Assembly: GCA_026419785.1 (NCBI GenBank) | Contig: JAODTK010005679.1 | Coordinates: forward strand, 186,001-250,000 | Length of the DNA: 64,000 nt | Source of the DNA: Sclerodactyla briareus | Lineage: Eukaryota; Echinodermata; Holothuroidea; Dendrochirotida; Sclerodactylidae | Reading direction: 5' to 3' | Shown: in pieces, positions 1 to 12,255 of the stretch | Layout of the letters: each line of letters begins with the position of its first letter | Numbering within the stretch: position 1 is the first letter of the stretch | Notes under the pieces: model-generated | Databases searched by the model: none | The model's input: the letters and a program-made list of their open reading frames with translations, nothing else | Told to the model about the DNA's origin: nothing | Program-made: the position numbers and the translations under genes

Positions 1-80
1 CTCCTTGCTGTCCCTGTCCATAGGTTTGTCATATTAGTCAATGATTCACTGAGCCTTTGGCTTTCTTCTGGTTTTATATC
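1..80 (+). repeat. Dispersed repeat R1, tail fragment
   Basis: GTCAATGATTCACTGAGCCT, TTGGCTTTCTTCTGGTTTTAT matches the conserved tail of R1 at 13040-13080 and 50770-50805. The rest of the copy lies off the window. Confidence 0.55.
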
Positions 81-539
81 CTTGGAAGTTCTTTACATTC
101 TTTTCCTTCCCGGCAAAGAGAGGAGAAGAACTTATGAAGTTAAGAAGGCAATTGTGCAACCAATTGTTGAAAGCTGGGTGGGTTCCCGAATCTGTAGATA
201 GCAAGTTCTGTGTGGAGATAGGTTATTGCAGAAGCATGAAAATAGTTGGGGGATCACACTCCTAGTAGTGGTTTCTTCCTAAAAAAAGATACTGTGAGCA
301 TTTATATTTGTACACCCTGATGTCAATGCATGATTCACTGGTTGCCCGTGTTGAAGTCACAAGTTATCCTCCATCTTGGTCATGGACCACTATGCAAAGC
401 ATATCAGGATTAGTGATAATTTGGATTAATTATGGTAGTGGGAGGAGGTTTGGGGGGTAGGGGAGGTGGGAGAGGGGGGTTTACAGGGTTAAGGTAGGCG
501 ATGAGGATGAGGGAAGGGAAATGTGATGGGTGAATGGGA

Positions 540-1720
540 ACAATCGACTGATAGGTTCGTTTAGTTTAGTGAGAAGGATCAGAAGGACAAAATCCTCGTG
601 ATCGACCCTAAAGCCAGCCACAACATCCCCAAAGAGAAGAACAACCCAGATGCTCAAAGAATTCGCCCACAATTCTTGAAAAATAAATCAAGACTTGTTC
701 TTGAAGCATTCACACTCCTTCAACAATGAACAACATCCCCAGGAAGGCTATTCCACTCATTGATAACTCTGTGGGCGAATGAAATATTTCTGAATGTCCA
801 ATCTACATCTTTACACGAGCTTGAGGCAATGACCCCGATTGTTGTACCTTTGGAAACTCAAGAAATAGTGGAAGTAAAGGCCCGTGAAACCATGAACAAT
901 TTTAAAAAACCCTGAATCATCACCACGAATTCGTCTCTCAGTTCCATCGAAGATAGACCCGCCCCCTATCTCTCTCGTAAGGTAAAGCTAATCTAATCGT
1001 GAAGTTAATCAGTGGGCCCTCTGCTGAACGTTTTCAATTCAATCACCTGGGCTTGGTCTTTTGAGAAATATGGATTCCATACTTGGACAGAATGCTCCAT
1101 GTAGGTCTACCAGCTGCTTAAACAACCTGACAACAATATCTTTTATCAAGGAACTGAAGTTACGTCTAATCAAGCCAAGAATCCAGTTCCCTTTCCTCGC
1201 CGCTTCAGCACACTCTCAGAAATGTTAAAAACGAATCAAATGAACACCAAGATTCTTTTCTGAATTCAGCAAACCTGATGAATATTTTCGCCCATTCAAT
1301 TTGGAAAAGATCATTGTCTGCGATTGTGGAAATCATCATGCATAACTTTGCACCTTATCAGCATTTGAAAAAACATTTTTGCCAATCGAAAGACCATTTG
1401 GAGATATATCAAGATCCCTTGGACAATTGCAACATCATCGTTCGAAGCAATTTGGTATCGTCTGCAAAATTTATAACTCTGGAATGCACCGAATTTTCCA
1501 GATCGTCAATATACGCCAGAAAAAGGCAAGGCCCAAGAACCAATCTTTGGTGGAACACCACCACAGTGACTGTTCCAAGGAGCACGACTGCCCATTGATG
1601 ACAACTCGTTTTCCCTATTAATAAGCCACTGACGAATCCACGAATTCCCCTTCATCCCAAACTTTTTCAATTTAAGCAAGACGCTCATGAGGAACCTTAT
1701 CAAAGCTTTTTGGGAGTCCT
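540..1720 (-). mobile_element. LINE fragment, reverse transcriptase to C-terminus (CR1/L2/Rex-like)
   Basis: Reading the minus strand from 1703: SWIRQWLINRENELSSMGS, then a G-V-P-x-x-x-G-S-W/L-x-L-P-F sequence ending in VYIDDL, matching the 'GVPQGSVLGPLLFxIYINDL' block of non-LTR reverse transcriptases. Next come a FADDTKL-like block, the thumb segment ARKGNWILGLIRRNFSS, RLFKQLVD, and the C-terminal RVINEWNSLPGDVVH typical of CR1/L2/Rex-like elements. Stops and shifts are frequent. The 5' end is missing and the element is an old truncated copy. A poly-C run lies 50 bp beyond its truncated end. Confidence 0.8.
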
Positions 1721-1769
1721 AGGGAAATTATAATCATCATGCACAGTGCTTCTCGTAAGATCACTGAAA

Positions 1770-1793
1770 CCCCCCCCCCCCCCCCCCCCCCCC
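1770..1793 (+). repeat. Poly-C tract, 24 bp
   Basis: An uninterrupted C-run 50 bp beyond the truncated 5' end of the antisense LINE. Confidence 0.95.
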
Positions 1794-2689
1794 TTGCAAA
1801 AAACAACACACTGTAATAATGAGTCCCTAAAATTCAAACTCTAGTAATCACCTCCAAAACGTCATTTCATCGAGTCACTGTACTGATTTATCTTGGAAAA
1901 TTTTCATGCCGTCTTCAGCCATAATTTTCCTAGTTGCAACCTACTAGCTCGTTGAGCCCGATCGTGTTTTGTCTGTCTGTCTGTCCTCGGTCCCCATATG
2001 TAAACTTCCTTATTGAGGTTTCCCCAATATACTCGGCAGTGTTTTCTTGTACTAGTGCTACCTATAAGTTGTTCAAGATTAGTTAGACGGTCATTAATGG
2101 GCATATTGAGCTGTTATGCAAAAAAAAAACTGAAAGAAATGAGGCCTATCCTAATCCTACGGATTGGTTGGATTACAATCCTACTCGTTCAGTATTATCA
2201 TGGGCTAGTGATATCCCACCAGGTTTTCAGGTCCATGGTCATTGAAGGAACCTCGGTAACTTGTGTCACATAAGAAAAAAATGGCAGATTCTGCAACAGT
2301 GCTCCCTCCACAGGTTTTAGGTGAATTACCATCTTATCGTTCAGTGGTTACCTATTGTTATTTTGGGGTCACAAGGTATAGAAAATGGCATAATCAGATA
2401 ATCATTAAAAATAGTGAAATTTGTGGTCCTATAGATTTACGCTGAATTACTATGAAATTCCGTGTTATCATGAGCTATTGGTGGGCATTCAGCCTCACCA
2501 AAGAGGGGACTCGGGACTCAAATGTCATTTTAAGTCACAGACCCTTCGTCTGCTTTGAAATAATTGCATGTGTGTGGTTTGAGCTACAGTCAATTGATGC
2601 TCTAGATTTGAAGTAGTGACCGAAGTGGTGATTCGTGGCAACACGGCACACAACTGAGTAAACAGCATGAGGTTCTGAACGACATAGTT

Positions 2690-2735
2690 ATGTCTGTATA
2701 TATGTATGTATGGTATATATGTATGTATGTATGTG
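2690..2735 (+). repeat. TATG microsatellite
   Basis: An imperfect (TATG)n/(TATA) run, like those heading R1-type dispersed repeats at 12.1 and 50.1 kb. Confidence 0.7.
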
Positions 2736-2978
2736 ACGACGCCCTGGCCTTTTATAGATTACATGATTCCTTTGGTTTTGGGGGTCAGGTCAGGAGTATA
2801 TGTAGGTCAAATACAGGGCCAAAACTAGGTAAGTTCTGGAAGGTTCCATATCACACACTCTATGCCATGTAGCCTCTATATAAATATCCTTATCTTCATT
2901 ATGTCTCAATCAGATTCCTCTCTCCGCTCATCCAGGTAAGACAATGAGGAGTGTATAAAGTAGCCACTACGGAGCCAG

Positions 2979-3607
2979 CTACATCACCAGCGCTCTGGCA
3001 GCATCACATGGAGGGCAAGCCCTGATCCTGACTTCAAAGTTGTAAGACCACTCAAAACCCGCAACAAGTACCGTCCCAAGCCGCCCCAGGCCCCGTGTCG
3101 ATGTATTCAAGGTGCAAGTTGACTGTGACAGCGTTTTAACGCTCAGTACGCTCATCCGAATGATAGCAATTCGATTGCCACATGCAAACCAGTCCATTTT
3201 GTTGGATTCCTGATAGTCAACTTTGTGATATATCCTTCTTGGTCTGGCTTCAGGAGAATCGTACTGTTTGACAACCCCTTTACTTCTCTGCGCCACAAAG
3301 AGAAAACTTTTAGTGTCTAAATATTGGTCAAAACTGCACCATTTTGTCATGTTCGGGGATGTTGGCCATAATTGCCAACTCTGGAGCATTAAGAAGAAGC
3401 TCTGTGGTGTTCACATCTTGTTCTGCCAATTAGCCTCATGTTGCCGCACACCTTGATTACCTTTACAGCTGCAGGAAAACCCATGTTGCTACACAGCCAG
3501 ATTCTGTTTGGGGACATGACAAGAACACGTTTATATATCGAAGGTGTCAGATAGGTATTGTGTCGCACACTATACCCAACAGACAGCCCTAAGTTAGTCG
3601 AGATCAT
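2979..3607 (-). other. Adjacent unrecognised minus-strand open frames (72 and 136 aa)
   Basis: Frames 3607-3389 (GFPAAVKVIKVCGNMRLIGR near its end) and 3389-2979 (SKGVVKQYDSPEARPRRIYH, ESNKMDWFACGN) lie back to back and are two bases out of frame with each other. The combined 630 bp is longer than background frames here and not low complexity. I could not match it to a family; a decayed transposase is one guess. No splice sites tie it to a gene. Confidence 0.25.
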
Positions 3608-4738
3608 GAGTTCACATGAGGCCCTTCACATAATTTGTAACGATATAACGATTGCACACAAACCTGTTGTGCTAAGCTATTGTGTCAGTTTTTATAGTAC
3701 TTTTTATAACGAAAGCTCTCAAACATTAATTATATTTTTGCACAAATAAAATCCTCCCATCTACGACTCTCATATCCACAAGAAATCAATTATTATTGCC
3801 CAGAGTTATTGTTGGTAGAATATGTGGAGTGCATCTTTTCACTGGTAACTAGTCGGTGGTAGAGAATCTCCGTGTCTGGCCAAAAGGTGCCCGATCACCA
3901 TATTTTGTGGCACTATTCTGAGCCATGCCAGCCATGGTGAATGGGAATTCCACAAATCCTGAATTTCATGTCCTTGAAACATTGTGGAGGAGAGCCCATG
4001 TTCGTGGTCATTCCGTCTTCATGCCTAAAATAACATCAAATTTCAGGCATACTGGATAAGTGGGAAGATGTGTTATGATAATGTTGTATCACAGATTCCT
4101 ACTTCAGGAGGTGGTATTATCTGATGCTAATAAATTATGATCATGATAACATATGATGGATTATTATTTTTGCAGAAGGTTGTAGAGGCTCACAGAATAA
4201 ATTTGTTATCACGGTATCAAATATTGGAAACAAATTGTTGTCCTTTTTTAATGCCTTTGCTTGAGACCACAAATGAAGGGGCCCTAGCCATCACTTTTTT
4301 GCACGTGTACCAGGTGATCCCTTAGAACAGGTGCATCGGAGGAATGTGGCTGCCTTATTGCGCCATGAAAGGCTGTTGAGTATCAAATTACTACATGAAA
4401 CAGTGCATGAATACAACACCCTGCAATTCGGCTCTCCCCACTCAAAAATCTTGTGCATCATCCACTCCGTGTAAGGCACCTCCACACCCGGGCATTCCCG
4501 AGCAAGCAGCATCTCTGAGCCTGACCCATGCCTCCTAACTCCTTGAGGTACCGTCACAAGCTGGCCTCCGCCCCCCTGTCCCTATGCGACAGGGAAACGT
4601 GGGACATGAGAGGCATAATGGCCCAAAGAATACAGCTAATAACAATCAGGAATCGACCCCCACCAGCATCCTTCGGAGAACCACCCGACTTGGATCATCG
4701 ATGCCAACCACACATCTTGACATTGGACAAATGGTGCT

Positions 4739-5373
4739 GCCAGCAGTAGATGAAAATGCAGTGATCAAGGGTAGTCAGAAGAGAACCTATTCCATTGTCT
4801 TGCTTCAGAGTGAGAGCACCCTGACATCTGATTCCTAGTACACGCCAGCAGAGATCGGAAAAGGTGGACGTGAGGTAATCGAAAAGAACCTAGTCATTGT
4901 CTCGCTTCAGAGTGACATCCTTGGAGCACCCAGACCTTGAACACTTGGCCCCACGCGTCAGTAGATAGAATACGGTGAAGTGAGGTATAAAAGGAATCTA
5001 GTCTATTGTCTCAGTTTGAGAGTGAGAATCCTCGAAGTACCCCCTGACATTGAACACTTGGTCCCCACCAGCATTAGATAAGAATAGGTGAAGTGAGGTA
5101 AATACAAAAGGAATTAGTTCTATTGTCTCATCTGAGAGTGATAAGTCCTGGAGCAACCCTGACACTTGAACACTTGGTCCCCCCCACCAGCAGTAGTAAG
5201 AATACTGTGAAGTGAGGTAATAAAAATAATCTAGTCTATTGTCTCAGTTTGAGAGTGAGAATCCTTGGAAGCACCCTGCATGAAACCTTGGTCCCACCAG
5301 CAGTAGATAAGAATAATAAACGGGTGAAGTGAGGTAATAAAAAAGTAACCTAGTCTATTGTCTCATCAGCTGT
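4739..5373. repeat. Minisatellite, unit about 115 bp, about 5.5 copies
   Basis: The anchor GTGAGGTA recurs at 4871, 4980, 5093, 5212 and 5329 (spacing 109-119). Each unit contains AGTCTATTGTCTCAGTTTGAG, a CACCCTGACA block and ACACTTGGTCCCCACCAGCA. Copies differ mainly by single-base indels and a few substitutions. No coding content. Confidence 0.9.
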
Positions 5374-5725
5374 GATGAGCATCCACATCAGAAAATAGCA
5401 GGACTGAATATACAATGGAGCTGAACACACAGACTTTATTCAGGCCCGAACGACATGATTACTAAAACAGACCTCAAGTGACCCCATGATTCTGAATCCA
5501 GCCTGAGGTTCTATTGTCTAGAGGTAGAATTCCATAGGTGTGGATGCAGATGCGGTTCAAATGGAAAAGTGAATAATAACGTGCTAAAGAAGCATTTTTA
5601 CGTCAAACAACGTTAGGGATGCCCCTGAAGACCATAGAAATGCAGCGGATTATGTATATGGAATGGATGTTTAGTTTGGGCGTTTGAGGAAGCTATTCCA
5701 TAGAGTCCATTGCCTGTGATGCGCA

Positions 5726-6184
5726 TCAACGCTGCATTGGTACATGTGGTAATTTTGCCAACACAGCGCTCGTTCCATTATTATTTTTTTTTTTAATTCG
5801 GACCCAATGGAACCCATCTCCATCTCTGCAAGCAAAAACCGCATATAACAACTCCTTCGTCATCCATGCTCTCATGAATTGAAATTTAGGAGTCTTAACT
5901 TCATACTTGCATGATAGAGATCTTGTGCCACCTGTGCTAGAACTTACTGTAACAATCGCTGGTATATGTATGCCTGTCATGTGCATTAGCAAGATATCTC
6001 TCGGAAAGGAGAGCATTTTTTTCATGACATCTTGTGTATAAAAGTTGGATTGGTGGGCTTGGGAGAGTTTCTCAGAATTCTGCTGCAGGCCCCTCTCAGA
6101 CATGAACGAGGAGTATAAGCCGACAGATTCCCAAACAGGGAGTGTCCGCCACCAGCACAGAGAGAGAATTATCTCTGAGCACAC
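5726..6184 (-). other. Unrecognised 152-aa open frame
   Basis: The longest minus-strand frame in the window. It contains WESVGLYSSFMSERGLQQNS, TGIHIPAIVTVSSSTGG and an Asn/Lys-rich stretch made by a T-run. No signal peptide, membrane segment or familiar motif. It sits between a minisatellite and G-runs, without visible splice sites. It may be chance or a repeat-borne fragment. Confidence 0.2.
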
Positions 6185-6269
6185 ATAGTAGAACGGAGCA
6201 GCTACAGAGTGTATACAGAGTAAACCACATAGTCACATGACCACATCAGTAGTACACAGAGATTGTAAT

Positions 6270-6303
6270 GGGGGGGGGGGGGGGGGGTTGGGGGGGGGGG
6301 GGG
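6270..6303 (+). repeat. Double poly-G tract (18 and 14 bp)
   Basis: Two G-runs separated by TT, at the 5' edge of repeat R5. Confidence 0.95.
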
Positions 6304-6530
6304 TTGTGGTCGGCACCCCAAAGGAAGTGCGCCCCTCATAAATGGCCTCACCCCCCTAAGGTCACGTACGTACAATTTAAGGGCCCCGAGACACATGCCT
6401 GCTGCAATATGTGCTGATAACAGCTGCAAAAAAATGTGTGCTATAAATTAATTGAATACTTGGGTCATATGGGGGTTCTTTGCCCCCCCCCCCCCCCGGC
6501 GTTAAGCCACTGGACCCACAGTAAATTGCA
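6300..6530 (+). repeat. Dispersed repeat R5
   Basis: Ordered blocks CTCATAAATGGCCTCACCCCC, TACAATTTAAGGGCCC, ACACATGCCTGCTGCAATAT and GGGTCATATGGGGGTTC, C-run, are shared with 54060-54300 and partly with 41690-41810. It starts inside a double G-run (6270-6287, 6290-6303) and ends in a C-run (6483-6497). Confidence 0.55.
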
Positions 6531-7099
6531 GTCATGGTGGAGAGTGTATGTGGGAAGTTTGTAGCCATCTCATGGCTGAGTAAACCAACCATATACTAAC
6601 AGATCACATCCTATGAAACAAAGCTCGGAAAGAACATGAAATATTCATAGTAACCCGTTCTTCCTGCATGTGATAGCTAAAGCATAGTACAGTACGTCCT
6701 GCTTACAGTTACAGTACAACATCTGGACCTGCTCGCAAACTTTTTGTTTTTTGAAAAAAACATCTCAACCAACATACAAGGCCTAGCTCTGTCATCGACA
6801 TAAAATTTTAGATGTTTGGTTCACAAATATTAAAATACACTGAAACACTGCAGCATGTTGTCCTGGCTCATTCAACAACTGTCCACAGTTGTCAGTGCAG
6901 TGCAAACATTGCTACTATTACCGATCCTCCACGCCACAGCGACACAGAAACAAAATACAGATCTTGCAGTGTTGGCTTTCAGTTTGTGAATCAGATTTGA
7001 ATCTTCAAAACACCGCAAAAACATTCTAATTTCTAGGCTCTGAGAATCACCTGCTATGGTGATTTGGTTTGGGCACATGTAACAGGATATAAGTAGATG

Positions 7100-7960
7100 A
7101 ACTATCAGAGTTTTCAGAGTGAAATGTGGTAATTAAGTCTCTCTTTGATGGATGTCGATCAAACTTGAGATTGGGATATTGGGATATCTTTGACCCCAAG
7201 ATGGTCAAGGTCAAAGGGGCATAAAAGGCCATTGTGTGCAAAATGTCAAAATATATCTCCCTCTTACAAAGTGCATTAGACTTTCCTCCTGAAATCATTT
7301 CATAATGTTCCTTGGGTTGGTGCACTTTTATACCATAAATTTGCCGATGCTAGTCCATGGTTTGCTAACCTTGACACAATGTTCATTTACTCTTGAGACT
7401 CTTAACCCATGTGAAGTTTCGAAACGAAGGTCATTGAGAGACAAATTGACCATTATGTTGAATTGCCTTTGTGGCATTCTTCCAAACTCAGTTACAGTGA
7501 TCATGACTGCCTGTTTTGCATCTTTGAGTTTGTGAAGTCAATCCCACCAAAGGTCATCAAAGGTATACAATTAAGCCCATTGTATTTTCGGCCCCCAAAT
7601 GTTTATTTCTTGATCGATACAGTGGTTACTTAAAGCTGGGGCTTCTTTGACCATGCGAATGTCAAGGTCAAAGGTATAAGGGCATAATATGCCATTGCTT
7701 AAATTCTAACTTTCTTGACTTTCTGGCCCACTATGAATGTTGACCAACTAATTTACAGTGATCGTGCTGCCGGTACGACCTCACCGTTGTAAAGGTCCAG
7801 TCCAAAGGTTATTAAAAGACCAATAGTCCAGTGTGTGCAGGTTCCCATTTGTTCCCCAATGGTTTTGGTATTTGATAGATGTTGACTAAACTTGATCAGT
7901 GGATTGTTGCCTGCTGGGGCCATCCTTGTGATTTCGAGGTCACAGTCCTTACATGGCACA
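7100..7960. repeat. Diverged repeat with GGTCAAGGTCAAAGG motifs
   Basis: Blocks of the type GATGGATGTCGATCAAACTTG, TTTGACCCCAAGATGGTCAA, GGTCAAAGGGGCATAAAAGGCC and TGGTTGATTGACC-like spacers recur at about 7150-7230, 7540-7570, 7650-7700 and 7790-7900. They have the flavour of old tandem units about 150-250 bp long. No gene. Confidence 0.4.
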
Positions 7961-8132
7961 GTTAGCTATGCATGTACCGAACCAAAAAAACACTATAACC
8001 AAAACCTTTTCTTTGAATTTTGTATCATTGTTTCCTGTGTGGGTTCCTTTCCCTGTTCATCTACCTCTTGAAAAAAAGATATGTCATTAAGAAATAGGAC
8101 ATTTGAATCAGCCATTGTGTGAATGCTGTTAA

Positions 8133-8891
8133 GCCGCGTTTCCATGCAGCGGGCGGGCGGGCGGGGCGTTTTTTTGAAGACTCGTTTCCATGGCACGCGG
8201 GCGGGCGGCCGGGCGGGCGTTTTCCTCCAGTCACGCATCTCTTCTCACTTTCAGTGTGTATCTGCGCTATATAAGACCGATGAGCCTACTATTATTATTA
8301 TTGTTATTATTATTGTTGTTTATTATTGTCATTATTATTATTATTATTAGCTCCTTATTTTAATAATATAATTATATTATAATCAAACACCGGACCGCAT
8401 ACTATGGGTTAAACCTAAACACCGGTTTCATTTTCTGTAAACCATTGTTCCTAAATGTCACGATTACGCCCACTATTAAAACTTCAACAATCGACAGTTT
8501 TGGATATTAATTAGCAATACTTGACATTCAATGGTTTAACATGCAACATAAATATTGTCAAATAGGTTTGTCCTGGCTGTTAAAAATAGAGATAATCTGT
8601 ATAAGATCTCATCCCTCGTGTTGAAACATTTATAATGTTGTTTGGAACATTATTTAACATAAAGTTGTCCTCTACTCTCAATTATCGGGCTACAAGCCGG
8701 TAAGAATTGCAGGAAATCCCCTCAAATCGATTCCGAAATACCACGCGGACACGCGCATGCGGAAAAAATCGCTACATACGATTCGTCTAAGAAACGCCGC
8801 CCGCCCGCCCGCCCTCGTGCATTGAAACGGCGCCATTGAAAATGACGATGAGCGATTTTAGCTGCCCGCCCGCGTGCATGAAAACGTGGCT
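8133..8891. mobile_element. Foldback/MITE-like element with TTAA target duplication
   Basis: The left end, GCCGCGTTTCCATGCAGCGG, and the right end (reverse complement AGCCACGTTTTCATGCACGC) are inverted repeats of about 35 bp flanked by TTAA at 8129-8132 and 8892-8895. Each arm contains a second internal CGTTTCCATG/GGGCGGGCGG block (8180-8225; 8790-8835), so the terminal repeats are doubled. The core is AT-rich with a TTA microsatellite (8288-8349) and no open frame for a transposase. TTAA duplication is typical of piggyBac-type elements; a non-autonomous piggyBac-like MITE is the inference. Confidence 0.72.
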
Positions 8892-8895
8892 TTAA

Positions 8896-10170
8896 TTTCT
8901 CTACAAATAGCAAAACATGCATTTTTTCATAATTTCATTGCAGTTATTTTGTTATGAGTGGGCTAATAAGTAAATACAGGTTAAACAGTAAAATCAGGCG
9001 AGGTTCCAAGACTCCCTACAGACTATAACCCACAACTCTAACTTTGGTTCCTTTTTTTCAATGCATATAGGTTCATTTTTGTGCGGTTGTGTCTATAGCA
9101 CCATCGTGCTCTTTGTTTTAATATAGATTCAGGATCCTGTAGGTCATTCAACACGCTAAACAGGGAGTAAAATCGCGGAACAGACGACTAATAGGAAACC
9201 CTATCATTGGTGACAACCCTTACTGACCCGAGACCCATCCCCGGTCATAGTTTGACAACCGCCCCTCAACACAAATAACTTTCCCAACACTGAAGCACTC
9301 AGTGCCCTAAGGTATCCCTCCTCCCTAAAAAACACGGAACATTCACAAACTGGACACCCTTCTCGTCGCACTCCCGTTCTAACCAAGTTTCATACCCCGA
9401 TCATCGTCCTCTCGCTCCTAACCGTCAACCTACCTACCCCGGGTACAGATAACGCAACTGGCGATTTCCGGCCTAGTCGACTTCAGTCACAGACTCGCTC
9501 TCCTAATCGGGAGCTTCAATTTCCCTGCTAGTCACTCCGGGGTTATTAAACCCAACCTCGACAACCACTACCCCCCTCGTCCACAACGACACTATTGACC
9601 CTCTGACTGCCGTCCACCACCTAGCACCAGGTAAACAGGAACGCATTCACTTCAACTAAATTCAAATCCTACAACGAATTGACGATCACATACCTGACAA
9701 TAGAACCCCCCATACTAATCGGTATACTTCCTTCAACTTTCTTCGCCCCCACAACCTTACGCTATCCGTTTTTACAACCGTTTGTTAAACGGCAAAAATA
9801 AAAATGTTGCGAACAATGTACGTTTTTGTAACATAATTATTTCACCACAGAATAATGTTCCTAAAAACATTGAACGAACTTTTTTTTATAACGTTTCAAA
9901 CATCGTTTCTTCTGTGTTTGCTTGGGTACGGTAGTGGAGTTCCACTTGTAACTCACGCAGTTGGTGTGAATACGGTGTATAACTTGTTTCAATTTGTTAT
10001 TTACTTGAAAATAAAAACAGGTATATTTATATATCGAACAATGTTTTATGGCACTCAAGGCCACAACACATCCAACTCATATGAAGTTGCGATAGCATAA
10101 ATTCATTAAAGGGGCATGATTTCAACTTGAAAAATAGCCGATCCACTGTGGCCCACCTCCCCTCACATAC
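8896..10170. other. No gene seen; C-rich, G-poor block
   Basis: From about 9020 to 9750 the plus strand is visibly rich in C and poor in G compared with its flanks, with many CCC and ACC words. No convincing frame or repeat was recognised; the 60-aa minus frame at 9204-9386 is unremarkable. Confidence 0.4.
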
Positions 10171-10174
10171 AATC

Positions 10175-10335
10175 ATGGGGCGCAGGGGGTCCCGGGGGGT
10201 CATGACCCTCCCTTCAACTTTTGGAAGGCCCCCATACATAATGATTCTTTCACACACAAAATGTTTCCCATCACTGACTCCCGGGCCCCCTCCCAAATTG
10301 TTCTTCCCCCCCCCACAACTTCAGACAGTGGCTGC
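10175..10335 (+). repeat. Dispersed repeat R4
   Basis: CTTTTGGAAGGCCCCCATAC, AATGATTCTTTCACACACAA, AATGTTTCCCATCACTG, CCCTCCCAAATTGTTCT and ACTTCAGACAGTGG match, in order, the reverse complement of 45530-45665. The C-run in the middle varies in length between copies. Confidence 0.7.
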
Positions 10336-10981
10336 GCCTTTGCTACAATATTTTGCGGCTCATTGCAACAGAGAAATTCTCTTGCACAATGATGAAATGC
10401 AGCAGAATAAATAATCGAGTGATGTCCGCTTTGGAGCATGGCGCGTCAAATTTAAGGGAAGACGACTGAACTGACTTCCAATAACACCCGCGAAACGAGC
10501 TATGAGAGAAGCACTAATACGAGTGAAGAGACCAAGAGGACAATCCTAAAGACACTGGATGTCCACAACCATCCAACAACAGTGTCGCCAGGGGACAGGG
10601 GGACGTGCCCGCCCCCTCGAAAACCGTATGCCACCCCCAAATGAGATTTGTGATTTTCAAGAAAGAAAAAAATTTGAAGTCCGTATTCGACTACCAGATA
10701 GATATAGAACCCGGGCTAATTTGTTGTTTTTATAACAAGAAAGGCAGTAATTTTTGGCTGAAAAGTTAGAGTCGGGCAACGATAGGTCCGACAAAATGTC
10801 CGAACTATCCACCGGTACAAAAAAAATCATAAAATGCCAGTATTGAAGCTTGGTACATGCTGCCTAAAACGCGCGGAAAAAGCCATTTCCAACCATCTGG
10901 CAGCTTGCACAACCAAAAATTCATTGGGCGCTCCGCTCCGCTTAGATAGTATTCTCGTGCCCTTCTGAAAAAATGTCTGTG

Positions 10982-10999
10982 CCCCCCCCCCCCCCCCCC
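10982..10999 (+). repeat. Poly-C tract, 18 bp
   Basis: An uninterrupted C-run in a repeat-rich stretch (GCGCTCCGCTCCGC lies 50 bp upstream). Confidence 0.95.
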
Positions 11000-12094
11000 A
11001 CCATGATTAAAAGTCCGGTGACACGGTCACTGACACCACTGTACAACAAGCAATAAGAGTCTAAGACCCTTGGGAATCAAACGAGGGGGCCGCCAGTAGG
11101 CAGAAAATAATCAGAAATGAGAGATTTCGACAGGGTTGCACAGAGGCGCCGTTTCCCACAGGGGACACGGGGACGCGTCACCACCGAAAATTTCAGAGGT
11201 GGGGAACATTAGTAACTAAACATGTCCCCACATCTTTTGATAAATGTGAAATTTGGAAGTCCGACTATCCATGATATGGATGCTATACCGCATTAGTCGT
11301 AAAGATCGAGTAAAAAAATGAATGAGCGAATGCAAAAGATTGAAACAGGCGGATACGTTGCCAGTCTTACAAAATGTTGCTTGTTTCATGAGGTTGTTTG
11401 GATACCGCGTGGCTAGACTTACTTCAACCATGCTCAAGAGCCGAAAAACAAACACAGTCTTTGTTGAAATTGCGTTGCCTGACTTCAGCCCATTTACCAG
11501 TATAGAGAAATCGAACTCGAACGTCGGGCTCCCCGTATGTAGTCCATGAGTTAGCAAACATTTATTGCAACGTCTCAAATACAAAAAGTTTGACTATATA
11601 AATGGATAAGGGTGTGATTTTGAGAACGCTTAGATAGAATGAAAAGTGAGCAAAAATGGAAAAAAAAAAGTTTCCAAAATGCTGCGTGAAGCCGCGTTGG
11701 TCCCTCAGACGAGGACGTTAGGATGGAAGTCCGGATAAGAGTAGCGTAGTGTAACGAGGATATTCTTTCAATTTCGTACCGGTTTTCCTAAGTTCACATT
11801 GCCATGCACTTCCTGCCCTTTCACTTGCTGATTTTGCACTCAAACGACTCATGCGTGCTCATTCATACAATGCCTATCCAGTGGGGGCAGGGGGAACTTG
11901 ACCACCCCGACAAAATATCGAGAGGGCAAATCGTGAGATCGAAGGCTTAAAAACGAAGTGAAGTGGAGGAATAGTGAAGAAAAAAAATCCAGGACTTTTT
12001 TGGAAAAATTTAAATAATCGCGGAAATAAGTGAACCCAAAATGACACTGAGAGTAATAAGGGTCTAGTGAGGTACGAGGGAGCCTGCCTTTTAT

Positions 12095-12224
12095 TCCTTG
12101 ACGAAGTCAGTGGATTCTATGCAGTCATTACAGTGGTGTGTTTTGTGTGTGTGTGTGTGTGTGGTGTGGCGTGTGGTGTTGGTGGTCCTTTCCCAATTGG
12201 ATATGAATACGTGTATGTGTGGTG

Positions 12225-12255
<31 letters not shown>

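Noticed and set aside
4739-5373. CRISPR-like array
   Set aside because: Units are contiguous 115-bp tandem repeats without short repeats and unique spacers, in animal DNA.
6202-6429. Proline-rich minus frame
   Set aside because: The prolines come from G-runs on the plus strand in repeat R5.
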